Shown here: one piece after another, positions 35,279 to 44,544 of the stretch
Layout of the letters: each line of letters opens with the position of its first letter
Position numbering within the stretch: the first letter of the stretch is position 1
Source of the DNA: Paraktedonobacter sp034437695
Lineage (GTDB): Bacteria; Chloroflexota; Ktedonobacteria; Ktedonobacterales; Ktedonobacteraceae
Assembly (NCBI GenBank): GCA_034437695.1
Contig: DAOTTJ010000172.1
Location: 1-64,000 of the forward strand
Direction of reading: 5' to 3'
Length of the DNA: 64,000 bases
Notes under the pieces: generated by a model
What the model saw: only the letters and a program-made list of their open reading frames with translations
What the model was told of the DNA's origin: nothing
The model's database searches: none
Position numbers and translations under genes: made by a program

Positions 35279-35417
35279 AAATTTTGTCAATTACATACAG
35301 TACATACAAATCTGAGAATGAAACCTTTTTCCGAATTTGCGTAACCGATAAAGAATTTTGTAATTTTTGTCTTCCATATGAGACATAGTAGTTCTGTTTT
35401 TGCAGGGATAGGTGTAA

Positions 35418-36719
35418 ATGAAGAAAAAAGGAATGCTCCGAGCAATCACTACTTTCCCGCTGATAATTATGCTCTCTTTCTTATCCAGTTGCGGCGCTAA
35501 AGCAAAAGTAACGTACCAACCGCCATTTATTCCAATCAACTTTTCAATTGATACAACTGGTACTATTTCCATTCAGGGATATGGCTCCGTTGAAACCCCT
35601 GTAGGAACGTTCTCTATAAGTACAAATGTGTTTACACAGGTACAACCGGAAGAGAACATCCTCATTCTGGTGATTAGGCATAAAGAATATGGCTCTATTG
35701 TGGATACCGAGTACGAGATTCAGACCGGTCAGGAGGATGTAAAAGTTGTAACCAACGGGACTACAACAGTAGAGGTGACACAACAGAAAATTTTCATCGA
35801 CGCTTCAAATGGAGATATCCAAACTATAGAGGTGAAAGGTGATAATCCGAGTTCGACCGCACCACTCACCTGTAATAGTGTAAACTGGACAGACAATCAG
35901 TCTATTAACGATACCTCTAGCAGCCTATCGCCTGCCCTGGCTGTTTTTCATGGCACTCTCTATATGGCTTTCATAGATACTAGTAATAGTAATAGCATCG
36001 CGGTTGTCTCTTCACAAAATGGTATTAACTGGACCCGCAACCTCTATGTTGGACCAACTAGTGATACACCGCCTGCCCTGGCTGTTTTTAATGATACTCT
36101 CTACCTCGCCTTTGCAGAAAGCTATACCCTCCAAATCATCTCCTCAAAAGATGGAAGAACTTGGACTAGTGCTCAATTTGTTGGACAATACACCAATCAC
36201 GCTCCTGCTCTAGCGGTCTTGAATAATACCCTCTATCTCGTTTTCAGAACGGTAGATATCGTCAACGATGATCTCCTACTCATTTCTTCGACAGATGGCA
36301 TAAGTTGGACAAACGATCAATCTATTAGCGATACAACTGGCAGCTTATCTCCTACTCTAGTGGTTTTAAACAACCTTCTCTACCTGGCCTTTGTGGGAGA
36401 CAACAATAACGATCTCCTGATAGAATATTCAACAAATGGTGCGAATTGGACAGGGATTCAAGAGGTCGGGCAATTTAGTTCGGCCACTCCTACTCTAGTT
36501 ACTTGGAACAATTCCTTTTGTTTAGCCTTCACAACTAATGATTCTAACCATAATCTTCTCACGATATCCTCAACAGATAGCGTAAACTGGACAGACAACC
36601 AAACTGTTGGACAAGGCAGTTGGGCAACTCCCGCCCTAACTCTTTGGAATAATACTCTTTACATGGCTTTTATAGCGAATAATTCTAGTAATCAGATTCT
36701 GCTTGTTAAAGGCTGGTAA
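35418..36719 (+). CDS. Lipoprotein with beta-propeller-like repeats (AT-rich, possibly acquired)
   Basis: 433 residues. Signal peptide with lipobox LSSC (Cys about residue 25) predicts a membrane-anchored outer protein. Residues 25-145 form a beta-rich domain of no known family. From about 150 six or so repeats of 45-50 residues follow the pattern (S/T)PAL.V.NNTLYLAF...LL.ISS.DG..WT, as in sialidase/BNR-type propellers, though without a sialidase active site. Base composition and codon use (many TTA, AAT, ACA) are clearly more AT-rich than all neighbours, suggesting transfer. Possible glycan-binding or exoenzyme accessory protein; function unknown. Confidence 0.72.
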   Translation: MKKKGMLRAITTFPLIIMLSFLSSCGAKAKVTYQPPFIPINFSIDTTGTISIQGYGSVETPVGTFSISTNVFTQVQPEENILILVIRHKEYGSIVDTEYEIQTGQEDVKVVTNGTTTVEVTQQKIFIDASNGDIQTIEVKGDNPSSTAPLTCNSVNWTDNQSINDTSSSLSPALAVFHGTLYMAFIDTSNSNSIAVVSSQNGINWTRNLYVGPTSDTPPALAVFNDTLYLAFAESYTLQIISSKDGRTWTSAQFVGQYTNHAPALAVLNNTLYLVFRTVDIVNDDLLLISSTDGISWTNDQSISDTTGSLSPTLVVLNNLLYLAFVGDNNNDLLIEYSTNGANWTGIQEVGQFSSATPTLVTWNNSFCLAFTTNDSNHNLLTISSTDSVNWTDNQTVGQGSWATPALTLWNNTLYMAFIANNSSNQILLVKGW

Positions 36720-37145
36720 GTCAAAGAAAACTAGAGCCAGGACTAAAATCCTGACCCAACAGTGCCGGAAGCATATATGGATTTCAAACTCTTCACTGAA
36801 AAGATCGGGGTACAAAGAGTTTTAGAACAACCGTAAATGCTAATGCACAATTTCGCCAGGGTCTTAGTCTTGCCTCATATACACCACAAATATCTGTTTC
36901 TGACTTATAAGGTATAAGCCAGAAAAACGATGCTATCGTCAATCAATAATATCTGCTCGATTTTATTAGAAATCGCAAAGGGATTGAGCAGATAAACGGT
37001 ATAACACGCATTGAGATGTTTAGATTTAAATCTTCATGAAAAGGAACTGGCGATCCTTATCGTAGCTGGATAGAACCCCTTTGTCGTCCTTTTTCACTCC
37101 TTTATTTAGCTGAGAATTAAATAGCCCTGGGCCTCACACCCAAGC
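36720..37145. other. AT-rich intergenic region
   Basis: 426 bases without a gene, of the same AT-rich character as the lipoprotein gene. It contains CAGGA-N6-TCCTG soon after the stop codon (36739-36755, perhaps a terminator stem) and a 9-bp inverted repeat TATCTGCTC (36950-36958) / GAGCAGATA (36986-36994). Nothing else is assignable. Confidence 0.45.
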
Positions 37146-38495
37146 TCAGGAACGCCTGAGCCATTGACCCTGCGGCTCTCCGCTGATCTGGCCCTCGCTG
37201 TAGACAAGGTTGCCACGCAAGAAGGTCGCGATTGGTCGCCCACTCAACTCCATACCTTCATAGATCGACCAGCGATTCTTGGTGAAAAGATCTTCTTTGC
37301 TGACTCGCCAGGGCCGCTGCATATCGACGACGACGATATCTGCGTCTCTTCCCACCTGCAACGCGCCTTTCTGTGTAAACCCAAAGATGCGGGCGATATT
37401 CTGCGACGTGACCTGCGCAATCCTCACCAGTCCTTCCTCCAGATTCTCCACACCAAAACGTCTGATCCAGTTGCTCAACAGGACGGGCAGCGCTTCCTGC
37501 AAGCCCGGCATGCCAGAGGCGACCTCCCATACGCTGGCCACCTGCTTCTCGGCCAGCGTGTGCGGCGCGTGGTCGGTGATGACTGCGTCGATCTTGCCCG
37601 CACGCAAGAGCTGCCAGAGCCGCTCCCGATCCTGCGGCGTGCGCAATGCCGGCGCGATATTGACCATGTTGCCCCGCTCGGCATAATCGTCAGTGCTAAA
37701 CGTTAGGTGGACCGTGGTGGTCTCGCCAGTGACATCGACCCCGATGCTGCGACCAAACTCGAGTGCGGCGAACTCTTCAGGCGTCGAGAGGTGCAGCAGA
37801 TGGAGCTTGACGCCAAAGTGCCGCGCCAGGGCAATCATCTCCAAAACTGATGTCAAGACCACTGAGAGGTTGCGAGCCTCGCTCCAGGCCGCTGGATCGT
37901 GGCGACCCTCCTCACGCTTCTGCTGCACAAAGTAGTCGATGAGTTCCTGATTCTCGGCGTGGACAATCGCCATTATGCCCCGCTGACCCAGGATCTCAAA
38001 GATCCGCGCCAGATCGTCGAGACGCGGAATCGTCGTCAATGCCGTGCCATGCCCGGCAGCAAAGATCTTGACACCGGTAATCTTCTCTGGATCTACTAGG
38101 CGCAATTCTTGGATGTCCGCACGCGAAACTCCCATGTTGATGGCAAAGTCGCAGTACGAACGACCCGTATAGCGGCTAATCTGCGCGTCGAGCAAGGCCG
38201 CCGTGGTAATCGGCGGCCTGGTATTCGGCATGTCCAGGATCGTGGTATACCCACCGGCCAGTCCCGCCCGCGTGCCGTGCGGGATGTCTTCTTTGTGTTC
38301 AAGACCCGGCTCACGCATATGGCCGTGAATTTCAATCAGACCCGGCAGCAGGTACTTCCCGCGCAGATCCAGGATACCTTCCGTCTCAGACGGAAAACCT
38401 TCGTCGATCCGCTCTATCTTGCCGTCGCTCACCGTCAACGTCCCCTGGAGCACACCCCCCGGCAACACGATCGACCCCATAAGTACACGCGACAT
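37146..38495 (-). CDS. pyrC: Dihydroorotase
   Basis: 449 residues from ATG 38495 (GGGGGAGG just upstream). Amidohydrolase fold with the class I dihydroorotase landmarks: HGHMREPG (His57, His59), Lys143 (VKIFAAG, candidate carboxylated lysine), His179, His235 and Asp308 (TDHAPHT). An allantoinase would also fit the motifs, but the gene is the last of pyrB-carA-carB-pyrC and starts 13 bases after carB, so pyrimidine synthesis is well supported. It closes carbamoyl-aspartate to dihydroorotate. Tail hairpin GCTCAGG-N4-CCTGAGC (37144-37161) overlaps its stop codon. Confidence 0.93.
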   Translation of the reverse strand: MSRVLMGSIVLPGGVLQGTLTVSDGKIERIDEGFPSETEGILDLRGKYLLPGLIEIHGHMREPGLEHKEDIPHGTRAGLAGGYTTILDMPNTRPPITTAALLDAQISRYTGRSYCDFAINMGVSRADIQELRLVDPEKITGVKIFAAGHGTALTTIPRLDDLARIFEILGQRGIMAIVHAENQELIDYFVQQKREEGRHDPAAWSEARNLSVVLTSVLEMIALARHFGVKLHLLHLSTPEEFAALEFGRSIGVDVTGETTTVHLTFSTDDYAERGNMVNIAPALRTPQDRERLWQLLRAGKIDAVITDHAPHTLAEKQVASVWEVASGMPGLQEALPVLLSNWIRRFGVENLEEGLVRIAQVTSQNIARIFGFTQKGALQVGRDADIVVVDMQRPWRVSKEDLFTKNRWSIYEGMELSGRPIATFLRGNLVYSEGQISGEPQGQWLRRS

Positions 38496-38508
38496 AGACC
38501 TCCCCCTT

Positions 38509-41500
38509 TTACAGATATTCACGCCAGGATTTGATCGGTATGGTATTGAGGTCTTTCTCGGTCAACGCGCGTATAAAGAGACGGGCCTGCTTGACTTTGG
38601 TGAAAAGCGGAATATTGTGATCGATTGCATAACGCCTCATGGCGTAACCATCGTCTTCATCCATGATCGCCAGCTTGTTGATCACGTTAATCGCTAGGTC
38701 TATCTGCTGGTTGCGAAAATACGTCAGGATATTCGGCTCTTTCTGCTCATGAAGCTTATACAACATTATCGTCTCAATCCCGTGTTCACGCAGGTAGAGA
38801 CTGGTACCCGAGGTCGCATAGATCGGTAGCTCCAGCGTCGACAACAGCCGAGCACTCTCTAAGAAAGCTTCTTTCTTGTTTTCTCCCCCCAGACTGACAA
38901 AAACTCCTTTGGACGGTATACGCCCGCCAGTCGCAAGAATCGCTTTGAGATAGGCTTCCGGCAAATCTTCGCCAAAGCAGGCCACTTCTCCGGTCGAGGC
39001 CATCTCAACCTGTAAGACGGGATCGGCTCCGGTCAAACGCGAGAAGGAGAACTGCGGCGCTTTGACGGCGGTAAAGGTTAGATGCGGGATCTCAACCGTC
39101 GCTACCTCTGCGTTAAAGAGCGTGTCAACAAAGAGTTCGATCAGATTCACTCCGGTCACCTTCGAAATGAACGGAAAGGTGCGCGAGGCTCGCAGGTTGG
39201 CTTCGATCACATAGACCTGGTCTTCGCGGGCCAGAAACTGGATATTAAACGGTCCGGTGATCTCCAGAGCACGCGCCACCGCCCGACCTACCTGCTCAAT
39301 TCGCCCCATCACTTCGCCACTGAGCGTCTGAGGCGGCAGTACAATCGTTGCATCGCCCGAGTGAACGCCCGCGTTCTCGATATGCTCAGAGATGACAAAG
39401 GCTTTGACTTCGCCGCGCTGCGCCACTGCGTCCAGCTCGACCTCTTTGACACGTTGAAAAAACTTGGAGATCGTTACGGGATACTCCGGCGAGACGGCCA
39501 CTGCCGCTCTTGTATATTGTTCGAGCTGCTCCTGGTTGTAACAGACCTTCATTGCGCTGCCCGAAAGGACATACGAGGGCCGCACCAGCAAGGGATACCC
39601 AACCCGACCAGCAAAGATACGCATCGCTTCCAGATTGGTAAATGAGGCCCATTCCGGCTGACGAATCCCCAGGTTGTCCAGCAGTTGCGAAAATTTATGG
39701 CGATCCTCGGCACGGTCGATGTTCATCGCTGAGGTCCCCAAAATCGGAAAGCCATAGTTGTGCAAAGCCTTGACGCGGTTATTGGGCGTCTGGCCACCCA
39801 CCGCAACGATCACCCCGTAAGACTGCTCAAACTCACAGATATCGGCGATCCGCTCAAAGGTCAGTTCCTCAAAATACAGGCGATCGGAGGTATCGTAGTC
39901 GGTCGAAACTGTCTCGGGATTGCAATTGATCACTATCGCTTGCCTACCATACCGCTTGAGAGCGCTCACGGTACTGACGCTTGTCCAATCGAACTCCACC
40001 GATGAACCAATCCGGTAGGGACCCGACCCCAGGACAATCACTCCCTTTTGCTGGAAAGGCTGCACGTCGTTGTGCTGCGCGTTGTAGGTCATATAGAGGT
40101 AGTTGGTGTCGGACGGAAACTCGCCGGCCAGCGTATCGATCTGCAAGATAGCTGGCACTATGCCCAGCTGTTTGCGCAGCGCACGAATCTCCAGACCAGT
40201 TTTGCCGGTTAATTGTCCGATGCGCTTATCCGAAAATCCTAGCTGCTTGAGGGTCACCAGACGCGCTTGTGAGAGATCCTGGTCACGCTGAAGGGCCTGC
40301 TCGTTGGCCTGGATATATTGAATACGCATCAGAAACCAGGGATCAATACCGGTAATCTTATAAATCTGCTCGACGGTCAGTTGATTGCGCAGAGCGACCG
40401 GCAGGGCGAACATCCGCTTGGGGGTCGGCGTATACAGATAGGCCGCGATGATCTCCTGCTCTGTCTGTTCGGCGGCAAAAGGACTGAGCGAGGTAATACC
40501 CTCAAAGCCCAGATCGAGCATGCGAATCGCCTTCTGGTACGCCTCCTCAAAGGTGCGCCCGATACCCATAACCTCGCCGACCGACTTCATGCCGGTCCCG
40601 ATGGTCTGGTCTGCACCCTGAAACTTATCAAGATCCCAGCGCGGGATCTTGACGACCACATAGTCAAGGCTCGGCTCAAAGCACGCCTGCGTCACACCGG
40701 TCACGCGGTTGGTCAGCTCGGTCAGTCCATAGCCCAGACCTAGCTTGGCGGCCACATACGCCAGCGGATAACCGGTAGCTTTGCTGGCCAGGGCCGAACT
40801 GCGCGAGAGACGGGCATTCACCTCGATCACATAGTACTGCGAGGTCACCGGATCAAGCGCATACTGCACATTACACTCGCCTACAATCCCCAGGCTGCGC
40901 ACAATCTCGATAGCGGCCGCTCGCAACATATGATACTCGGCGTTGGTCAGCGTCTGACTCGGCGCAATCACTACCGATTCACCGGTATGGATGCCCAATG
41001 GGTCCATGTTCTCCATATTACATACGGTAATGCAGTTATCAAAGCGGTCGCGCACGACCTCGTACTCGACTTCTTTAAAGTGATGAAGGTACTGCTCGAT
41101 CAATACCTGCGGCGCAAACGCTAGCGCTCCCTGCACAATATGGCGCAGTTCGGCTTCGTCGTGCGCAATTCCCGAACCCTGACCACCAAGCGCAAAGCCC
41201 GCTCGTACCATCAACGGGTAGCCAATCTCCTGCGCAATGATCAATGCACCCTCAAGCTTTTCAGCGGTGCGGCTCTGCGGCGTGGGAATATCGATATGCC
41301 GCAGATGACCAGCAAAGGCCTCGCGATCCTCGGTCAAAATGATCGCCGAGATCGGCGTCCCCAGGATCTGCACGCCGTACTGCTCCAGGACACCACTTTT
41401 GTAGAGATCCATGCCACAGTTTAGCGCGGTCTGCCCACCAAAAGAGAGCAAGATACCATCGGGACGCTCGCTCTGAATGATCTTTTCCACAAAAAATGGA

Positions 41501-41700
41501 GTCACGGGTAAGAAATAGACCTGGTCAGCCAGCAGCTGAGAGGTCTGAATGGTTGCAATATTGGGATTGACCAGAACCGTCGCAATGCCCTCCTCCTGGA
41601 GAGCCTTCAAGGCCTGGGAGCCGGAGTAATCAAATTCCCCGGCTTGGCCAATCTTCAATGCGCCCGCGCCCAACACCAACACTTTCCGTAAATCAGTCAC
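38509..41700 (-). CDS. carB: Carbamoyl-phosphate synthase large subunit
   Basis: 1063 residues from GTG 41700, four bases after the carA stop; the frame open to 42180 merely shadows carA. Two tandem ATP-grasp halves, each with the pre-ATP-grasp VLGAGALKIGQAGEFDYSG / VLGSGPYRIGSSVEFDW. The first half makes carboxyphosphate and the second phosphorylates carbamate. The last 130 residues are the MGS-like allosteric domain (FVSLGGENKKEAFLESARLL). Length and order are as in the family (about 1070). It works with CarA to make carbamoyl phosphate for pyrimidines and arginine. Confidence 0.97.
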   Translation of the reverse strand: MTDLRKVLVLGAGALKIGQAGEFDYSGSQALKALQEEGIATVLVNPNIATIQTSQLLADQVYFLPVTPFFVEKIIQSERPDGILLSFGGQTALNCGMDLYKSGVLEQYGVQILGTPISAIILTEDREAFAGHLRHIDIPTPQSRTAEKLEGALIIAQEIGYPLMVRAGFALGGQGSGIAHDEAELRHIVQGALAFAPQVLIEQYLHHFKEVEYEVVRDRFDNCITVCNMENMDPLGIHTGESVVIAPSQTLTNAEYHMLRAAAIEIVRSLGIVGECNVQYALDPVTSQYYVIEVNARLSRSSALASKATGYPLAYVAAKLGLGYGLTELTNRVTGVTQACFEPSLDYVVVKIPRWDLDKFQGADQTIGTGMKSVGEVMGIGRTFEEAYQKAIRMLDLGFEGITSLSPFAAEQTEQEIIAAYLYTPTPKRMFALPVALRNQLTVEQIYKITGIDPWFLMRIQYIQANEQALQRDQDLSQARLVTLKQLGFSDKRIGQLTGKTGLEIRALRKQLGIVPAILQIDTLAGEFPSDTNYLYMTYNAQHNDVQPFQQKGVIVLGSGPYRIGSSVEFDWTSVSTVSALKRYGRQAIVINCNPETVSTDYDTSDRLYFEELTFERIADICEFEQSYGVIVAVGGQTPNNRVKALHNYGFPILGTSAMNIDRAEDRHKFSQLLDNLGIRQPEWASFTNLEAMRIFAGRVGYPLLVRPSYVLSGSAMKVCYNQEQLEQYTRAAVAVSPEYPVTISKFFQRVKEVELDAVAQRGEVKAFVISEHIENAGVHSGDATIVLPPQTLSGEVMGRIEQVGRAVARALEITGPFNIQFLAREDQVYVIEANLRASRTFPFISKVTGVNLIELFVDTLFNAEVATVEIPHLTFTAVKAPQFSFSRLTGADPVLQVEMASTGEVACFGEDLPEAYLKAILATGGRIPSKGVFVSLGGENKKEAFLESARLLSTLELPIYATSGTSLYLREHGIETIMLYKLHEQKEPNILTYFRNQQIDLAINVINKLAIMDEDDGYAMRRYAIDHNIPLFTKVKQARLFIRALTEKDLNTIPIKSWREYL

Positions 41701-41704
41701 GTGC

Positions 41705-42844
41705 TTATACGCCCCCTTTTTCAACTGCAACTCGCTCGAGAAAGTAATCAAAGAGCCAGTCGGTGTCGGTCGGTCCAGGCATAGCCTCCGGGTGAAACTG
41801 GACCGAAAAGAACGGCAGCTCGTCGTGGTGTATCCCTTCATTGCTGCCATCATTCGCGTTGGTAAACCAGGGCTGAAAGCCGGACGGGAGCGTGCCAACG
41901 GCAAAGCTGTGGTTCTGCGTGGTAATGTAGCAGCGCTTGCTAGCCCGCAACAGACACGGCTGATTCTGACTGCGATGACCAAACTTGAGCTTGTAGGTAT
42001 CACCCCCAGCCGCCAGGGCCAGCAATTGATGCCCCAGGCAGATGCCCATCGTCGGCACACGACGCTGCATCGCGGTACGCAAGGTCTCGATAGTCTTTGT
42101 CGCCATTCTGGGATCTCCCGGTCCATTCGAAACCAGGATACCGTCAAAGGCAAAATCGCAGGTCGGCGCGAAAAGGTCAAAATCCCACGGGACCGTCACT
42201 ACTTTGACACTGCGTGCGAGCAGGCTGCGCGAGATGTTGCGCTTGGCCCCACAATCGAGCAAGGCGATGGTCAGTCCCCCTTCGCCCTTGATCTGTACCT
42301 CGTGCGTCGAAACTTCAGCCACCAGATTATCCTGATCGGGATCATGAAAGGGAATGCTCTCGTCAAAAACAATCTTGCCCAGCATCGTGCCGTGCGTCCG
42401 AATATGCTGGGTCAGACGCCGCGTATCCTTGATCTCTAAGGCCGGCACATTCTCGCTCTGTAACCAGCTCCCCAGGTTCATCGTGCTCTGAATATGCGAG
42501 GGCGTGGCAATATAGTTTGAAACAACCAGCCCGGCTACATGAATCTGACTATCCTCCCAGTAGGAAGATTCGGGGACCCCGTAGTTCCCAACCAGCGGAT
42601 AGGTCATAATCAGAATCTGCCCACGATACGAAGCGTCGGTCAGCGTCTCAGGATAACCTACCATCCCGGTACAAAAAACTACTTCACCAGCAATCGGCGT
42701 CTCAGCCCCGAAAGAAACCCCTGCAAACTGCGTGCCATCCTCCAGGATCAGCATGCCTTGTCGATACATAGGCAGCTGGGTACCATCCAGCGACGTATGT
42801 TCGGACTGCTCGGCCGGCGTGAAAGTATGTTGAGATAGTGCCAT
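41705..42844 (-). CDS. carA: Carbamoyl-phosphate synthase small subunit
   Basis: 379 residues from ATG 42844; an in-frame ATG at 42874 is a possible alternative, since neither has an ideal ribosome site. The N-terminal CPSase domain starts at GMLILEDGTQFAGVSFG. The class I glutaminase domain has the nucleophile Cys269 (MGICLGHQ) and the His351/Glu353 pair (QFHPEAMPGP). It hydrolyses glutamine and passes ammonia to CarB. The N-terminus is about 25 residues longer than usual, so the true start may lie closer to the LPMYRQGMLILEDG stretch. Confidence 0.96.
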   Translation of the reverse strand: MALSQHTFTPAEQSEHTSLDGTQLPMYRQGMLILEDGTQFAGVSFGAETPIAGEVVFCTGMVGYPETLTDASYRGQILIMTYPLVGNYGVPESSYWEDSQIHVAGLVVSNYIATPSHIQSTMNLGSWLQSENVPALEIKDTRRLTQHIRTHGTMLGKIVFDESIPFHDPDQDNLVAEVSTHEVQIKGEGGLTIALLDCGAKRNISRSLLARSVKVVTVPWDFDLFAPTCDFAFDGILVSNGPGDPRMATKTIETLRTAMQRRVPTMGICLGHQLLALAAGGDTYKLKFGHRSQNQPCLLRASKRCYITTQNHSFAVGTLPSGFQPWFTNANDGSNEGIHHDELPFFSVQFHPEAMPGPTDTDWLFDYFLERVAVEKGGV

Positions 42845-42943
42845 GCTTTCTGTTGAACCTTTCCATACATGCAATTGATTTTCCTATTCCCTGCACTATA
42901 CTTCACGCACAGCGCGGCGGCAGAAAACTCATATCTGCGATTC

Positions 42944-43954
42944 TCAACGATTCACCGACGAACCTTGCAACAAAACTAACGCCAGCAGCGCCATTCGCGT
43001 ATAGAGGCCATTACGAATTTGCGAACGCAGATATACCGCCCGCTCGTCCTGATCGACATCGGGATCGATCGTCCCAACGCGTGGAAGCGGGTCCATTAAA
43101 ATCATATCTCTGCTAGCCCGCCGCGTCAACAGTTCAGGCGTGACAACAAATTTTTCAGCGACCAGTTTCTGGTATTCTTCCTGCGAAGCAAGGCGCTCTT
43201 TTTGAATACGCGTCCAATACCAGAAGTGACAGTCCGGCGGGATCTGCTTTTCGCTGGCAATCTCAACCAGTTCCACACCCCGCGAGGTCAAAGACACAAA
43301 GTCGTCGCGCGTTAAACGCAGCTTCTCAGGAGCCAGCACATAGAGCCGGTTGCCCTGGAAAAGCGAAAGACCACGCATCAGCGAGTGCATAGTACGGCTA
43401 TTCAATGCGTCTCCCACCAGCAGACCGTTGAGGTGGTCCAGGCGTCCAAATTTCTCGTAGATAGTACACAGATCAAGCAGGGTCTGCGTCGGATGCTCGT
43501 TTGTCCCATCCCCCGCGTTGATCACCGGCACAAAACGCGCCGCCTCCGCCGCCACACGGGCAGCCCCCGAACGCGGATGACGCAGGATTATCGCGTCGGT
43601 GTACGCCTCAAACACTTGAATGGTGTCCTCAAACGTCTCTCCTTTATGCACAGAAGTCACCGTCTCAGGGTTCTGAATATCCAACGTCTGCCCACCTAGA
43701 CGCTTGACCGCACTGGCAAACGAACCAAAGGTCCGACTCGATGGCTCAAAAAAGAGCAGCGCCACAAGCTTGCCCGCTAACATCTGCCCAGCCTCTCCGC
43801 TCAAAACCCGCTCCTTCATCTGCATGGCCAGGCGAAAAACGATAAAGAGATCTTCTACACTAAATTGATCAAGAGAGAGAATATCCTTGCCCTGAAAATT
43901 TCCGTGAATCGCCTCGCTCGTCGCGGAATACATGGCGACATTACTTATGCTCAT
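42944..43954 (-). CDS. pyrB: Aspartate carbamoyltransferase catalytic subunit
   Basis: 336 residues from ATG 43954 with AGGAGG seven bases upstream. Carbamoyl-phosphate site FFEPSSRTF (the usual STRT has SSRT), GDGTNEHPTQTLLD, the aspartate-side region, and the C-terminal MDPLPRVGTID (usual HPLPR). First committed step of pyrimidine synthesis. No pyrI regulatory chain follows; carA comes next after about 100 bases. Expression is probably set by the leader described at 44080-44437. Confidence 0.95.
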   Translation of the reverse strand: MSISNVAMYSATSEAIHGNFQGKDILSLDQFSVEDLFIVFRLAMQMKERVLSGEAGQMLAGKLVALLFFEPSSRTFGSFASAVKRLGGQTLDIQNPETVTSVHKGETFEDTIQVFEAYTDAIILRHPRSGAARVAAEAARFVPVINAGDGTNEHPTQTLLDLCTIYEKFGRLDHLNGLLVGDALNSRTMHSLMRGLSLFQGNRLYVLAPEKLRLTRDDFVSLTSRGVELVEIASEKQIPPDCHFWYWTRIQKERLASQEEYQKLVAEKFVVTPELLTRRASRDMILMDPLPRVGTIDPDVDQDERAVYLRSQIRNGLYTRMALLALVLLQGSSVNR

Positions 43955-44079
43955 AGAAAAACCTCCTGCGATGTTCGCTCGCTATCTGCATCCACAAAAG
44001 ACAACAGGTTGACAGGTCATCATTTTCTTCTCCGCCAGAATCCTCGCCCCTGCCTGCCACCCCGCACGCTACACCTGCA

Positions 44080-44349
44080 CTAAAAACCACCCTCGCTTTT
44101 CTCTTTGAACCGCTTCGATACCAGACCTTTCACAAGTTCCCTCGCTCGGGCAAGGCCGCTAAAACCCGATACCCTCTCCCTCTCCCCCGCGCACACTGGA
44201 CTGCGCAGTTCAAAAAAAAGCCTCTCCCGAATCAACGGTGAGAGGAGAAAAAGAAGACTTTGCGAACTCGACCCGTCCTGGAAACAGGAAAGGCGATATC
44301 TGTCTGCCTGTATCGCCTGTATTGTCCACAACCTCCTGGTCAAGCCCAT
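44080..44349 (-). CDS. Leader ORF spanning the pyr attenuator
   Basis: 89 codons from ATG 44349 (GAGAAGG about 12 bases upstream) to TAG 44080-44082, ending 125 bases before pyrB. It begins MGLTRRLWTIQ. In the middle SLLFLLSPLIRERLFFELR is encoded by the U-rich tract and the terminator stem itself. The position (about 50 bases after the predicted transcript start) and the passage of translation through the terminator recall the E. coli pyrBI leader peptide. The product need not have a function of its own. It could be a chance frame; it has no relatives I know. Confidence 0.45.
   Translation of the reverse strand: MGLTRRLWTIQAIQADRYRLSCFQDGSSSQSLLFLLSPLIRERLFFELRSPVCAGERERVSGFSGLARARELVKGLVSKRFKEKSEGGF
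44212..44245 (-). terminator. Intrinsic terminator in the pyr leader (attenuator)
   Basis: On the minus strand CCTCTC-A-CCG pairs with CGG-GAGAGG round a 6-base loop, followed directly by eight T. A T-rich run (44246-44259) immediately precedes the stem. It lies about 160 bases into the leader and far upstream of pyrB, so it cannot end another gene; it must be read through for pyr expression. Hence the attenuator call. A separate 7-bp hairpin (GGCGATA/TATCGCC) precedes it near 44290-44317. Confidence 0.8.
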
Positions 44350-44408
44350 GATGATACCGCGCCTTCTCAATCCTTGGAATATTTGGGAACTCTGTTCAAA
44401 TTGTGAAG

Positions 44409-44437
44409 ATTATACATTCCAATCAACCAAAAGTCAA
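44409..44437 (-). promoter_or_regulatory. Promoter of the pyrB-carA-carB-pyrC operon
   Basis: Minus strand TTGACT (44437-44432), 17-base spacer, TATAAT (44414-44409). Predicted start near 44402, giving a leader of about 450 bases before pyrB. Confidence 0.8.
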
Positions 44438-44544
44438 GGTCAAGATCGATCTCGCTCGCTATTTCAGCCCGTGTATGCTAACCAAAGAGGCATATTTCAC
44501 CCTTACGACTGCATGACGAGACATTTTCCTGGAGGAACTTTCGT

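Noticed and set aside
37144..37161. Rho-independent terminator of the pyr operon
   Set aside because: The 7-bp stem overlaps the pyrC stop codon and lacks a T-run; mentioned with pyrC but not called.
41701..42180. N-terminal extension of carB by 160 residues
   Set aside because: It overlaps carA in another frame, is Arg/Ser-rich nonsense, and the carB family starts at the GTG 41700.
43955..44211. PyrR-binding or riboswitch element in the pyr leader
   Set aside because: I looked for the PyrR anti-antiterminator pattern. An AGTCCAG stretch near 44200 is the only partial match and lies after the terminator, so it is not convincing.
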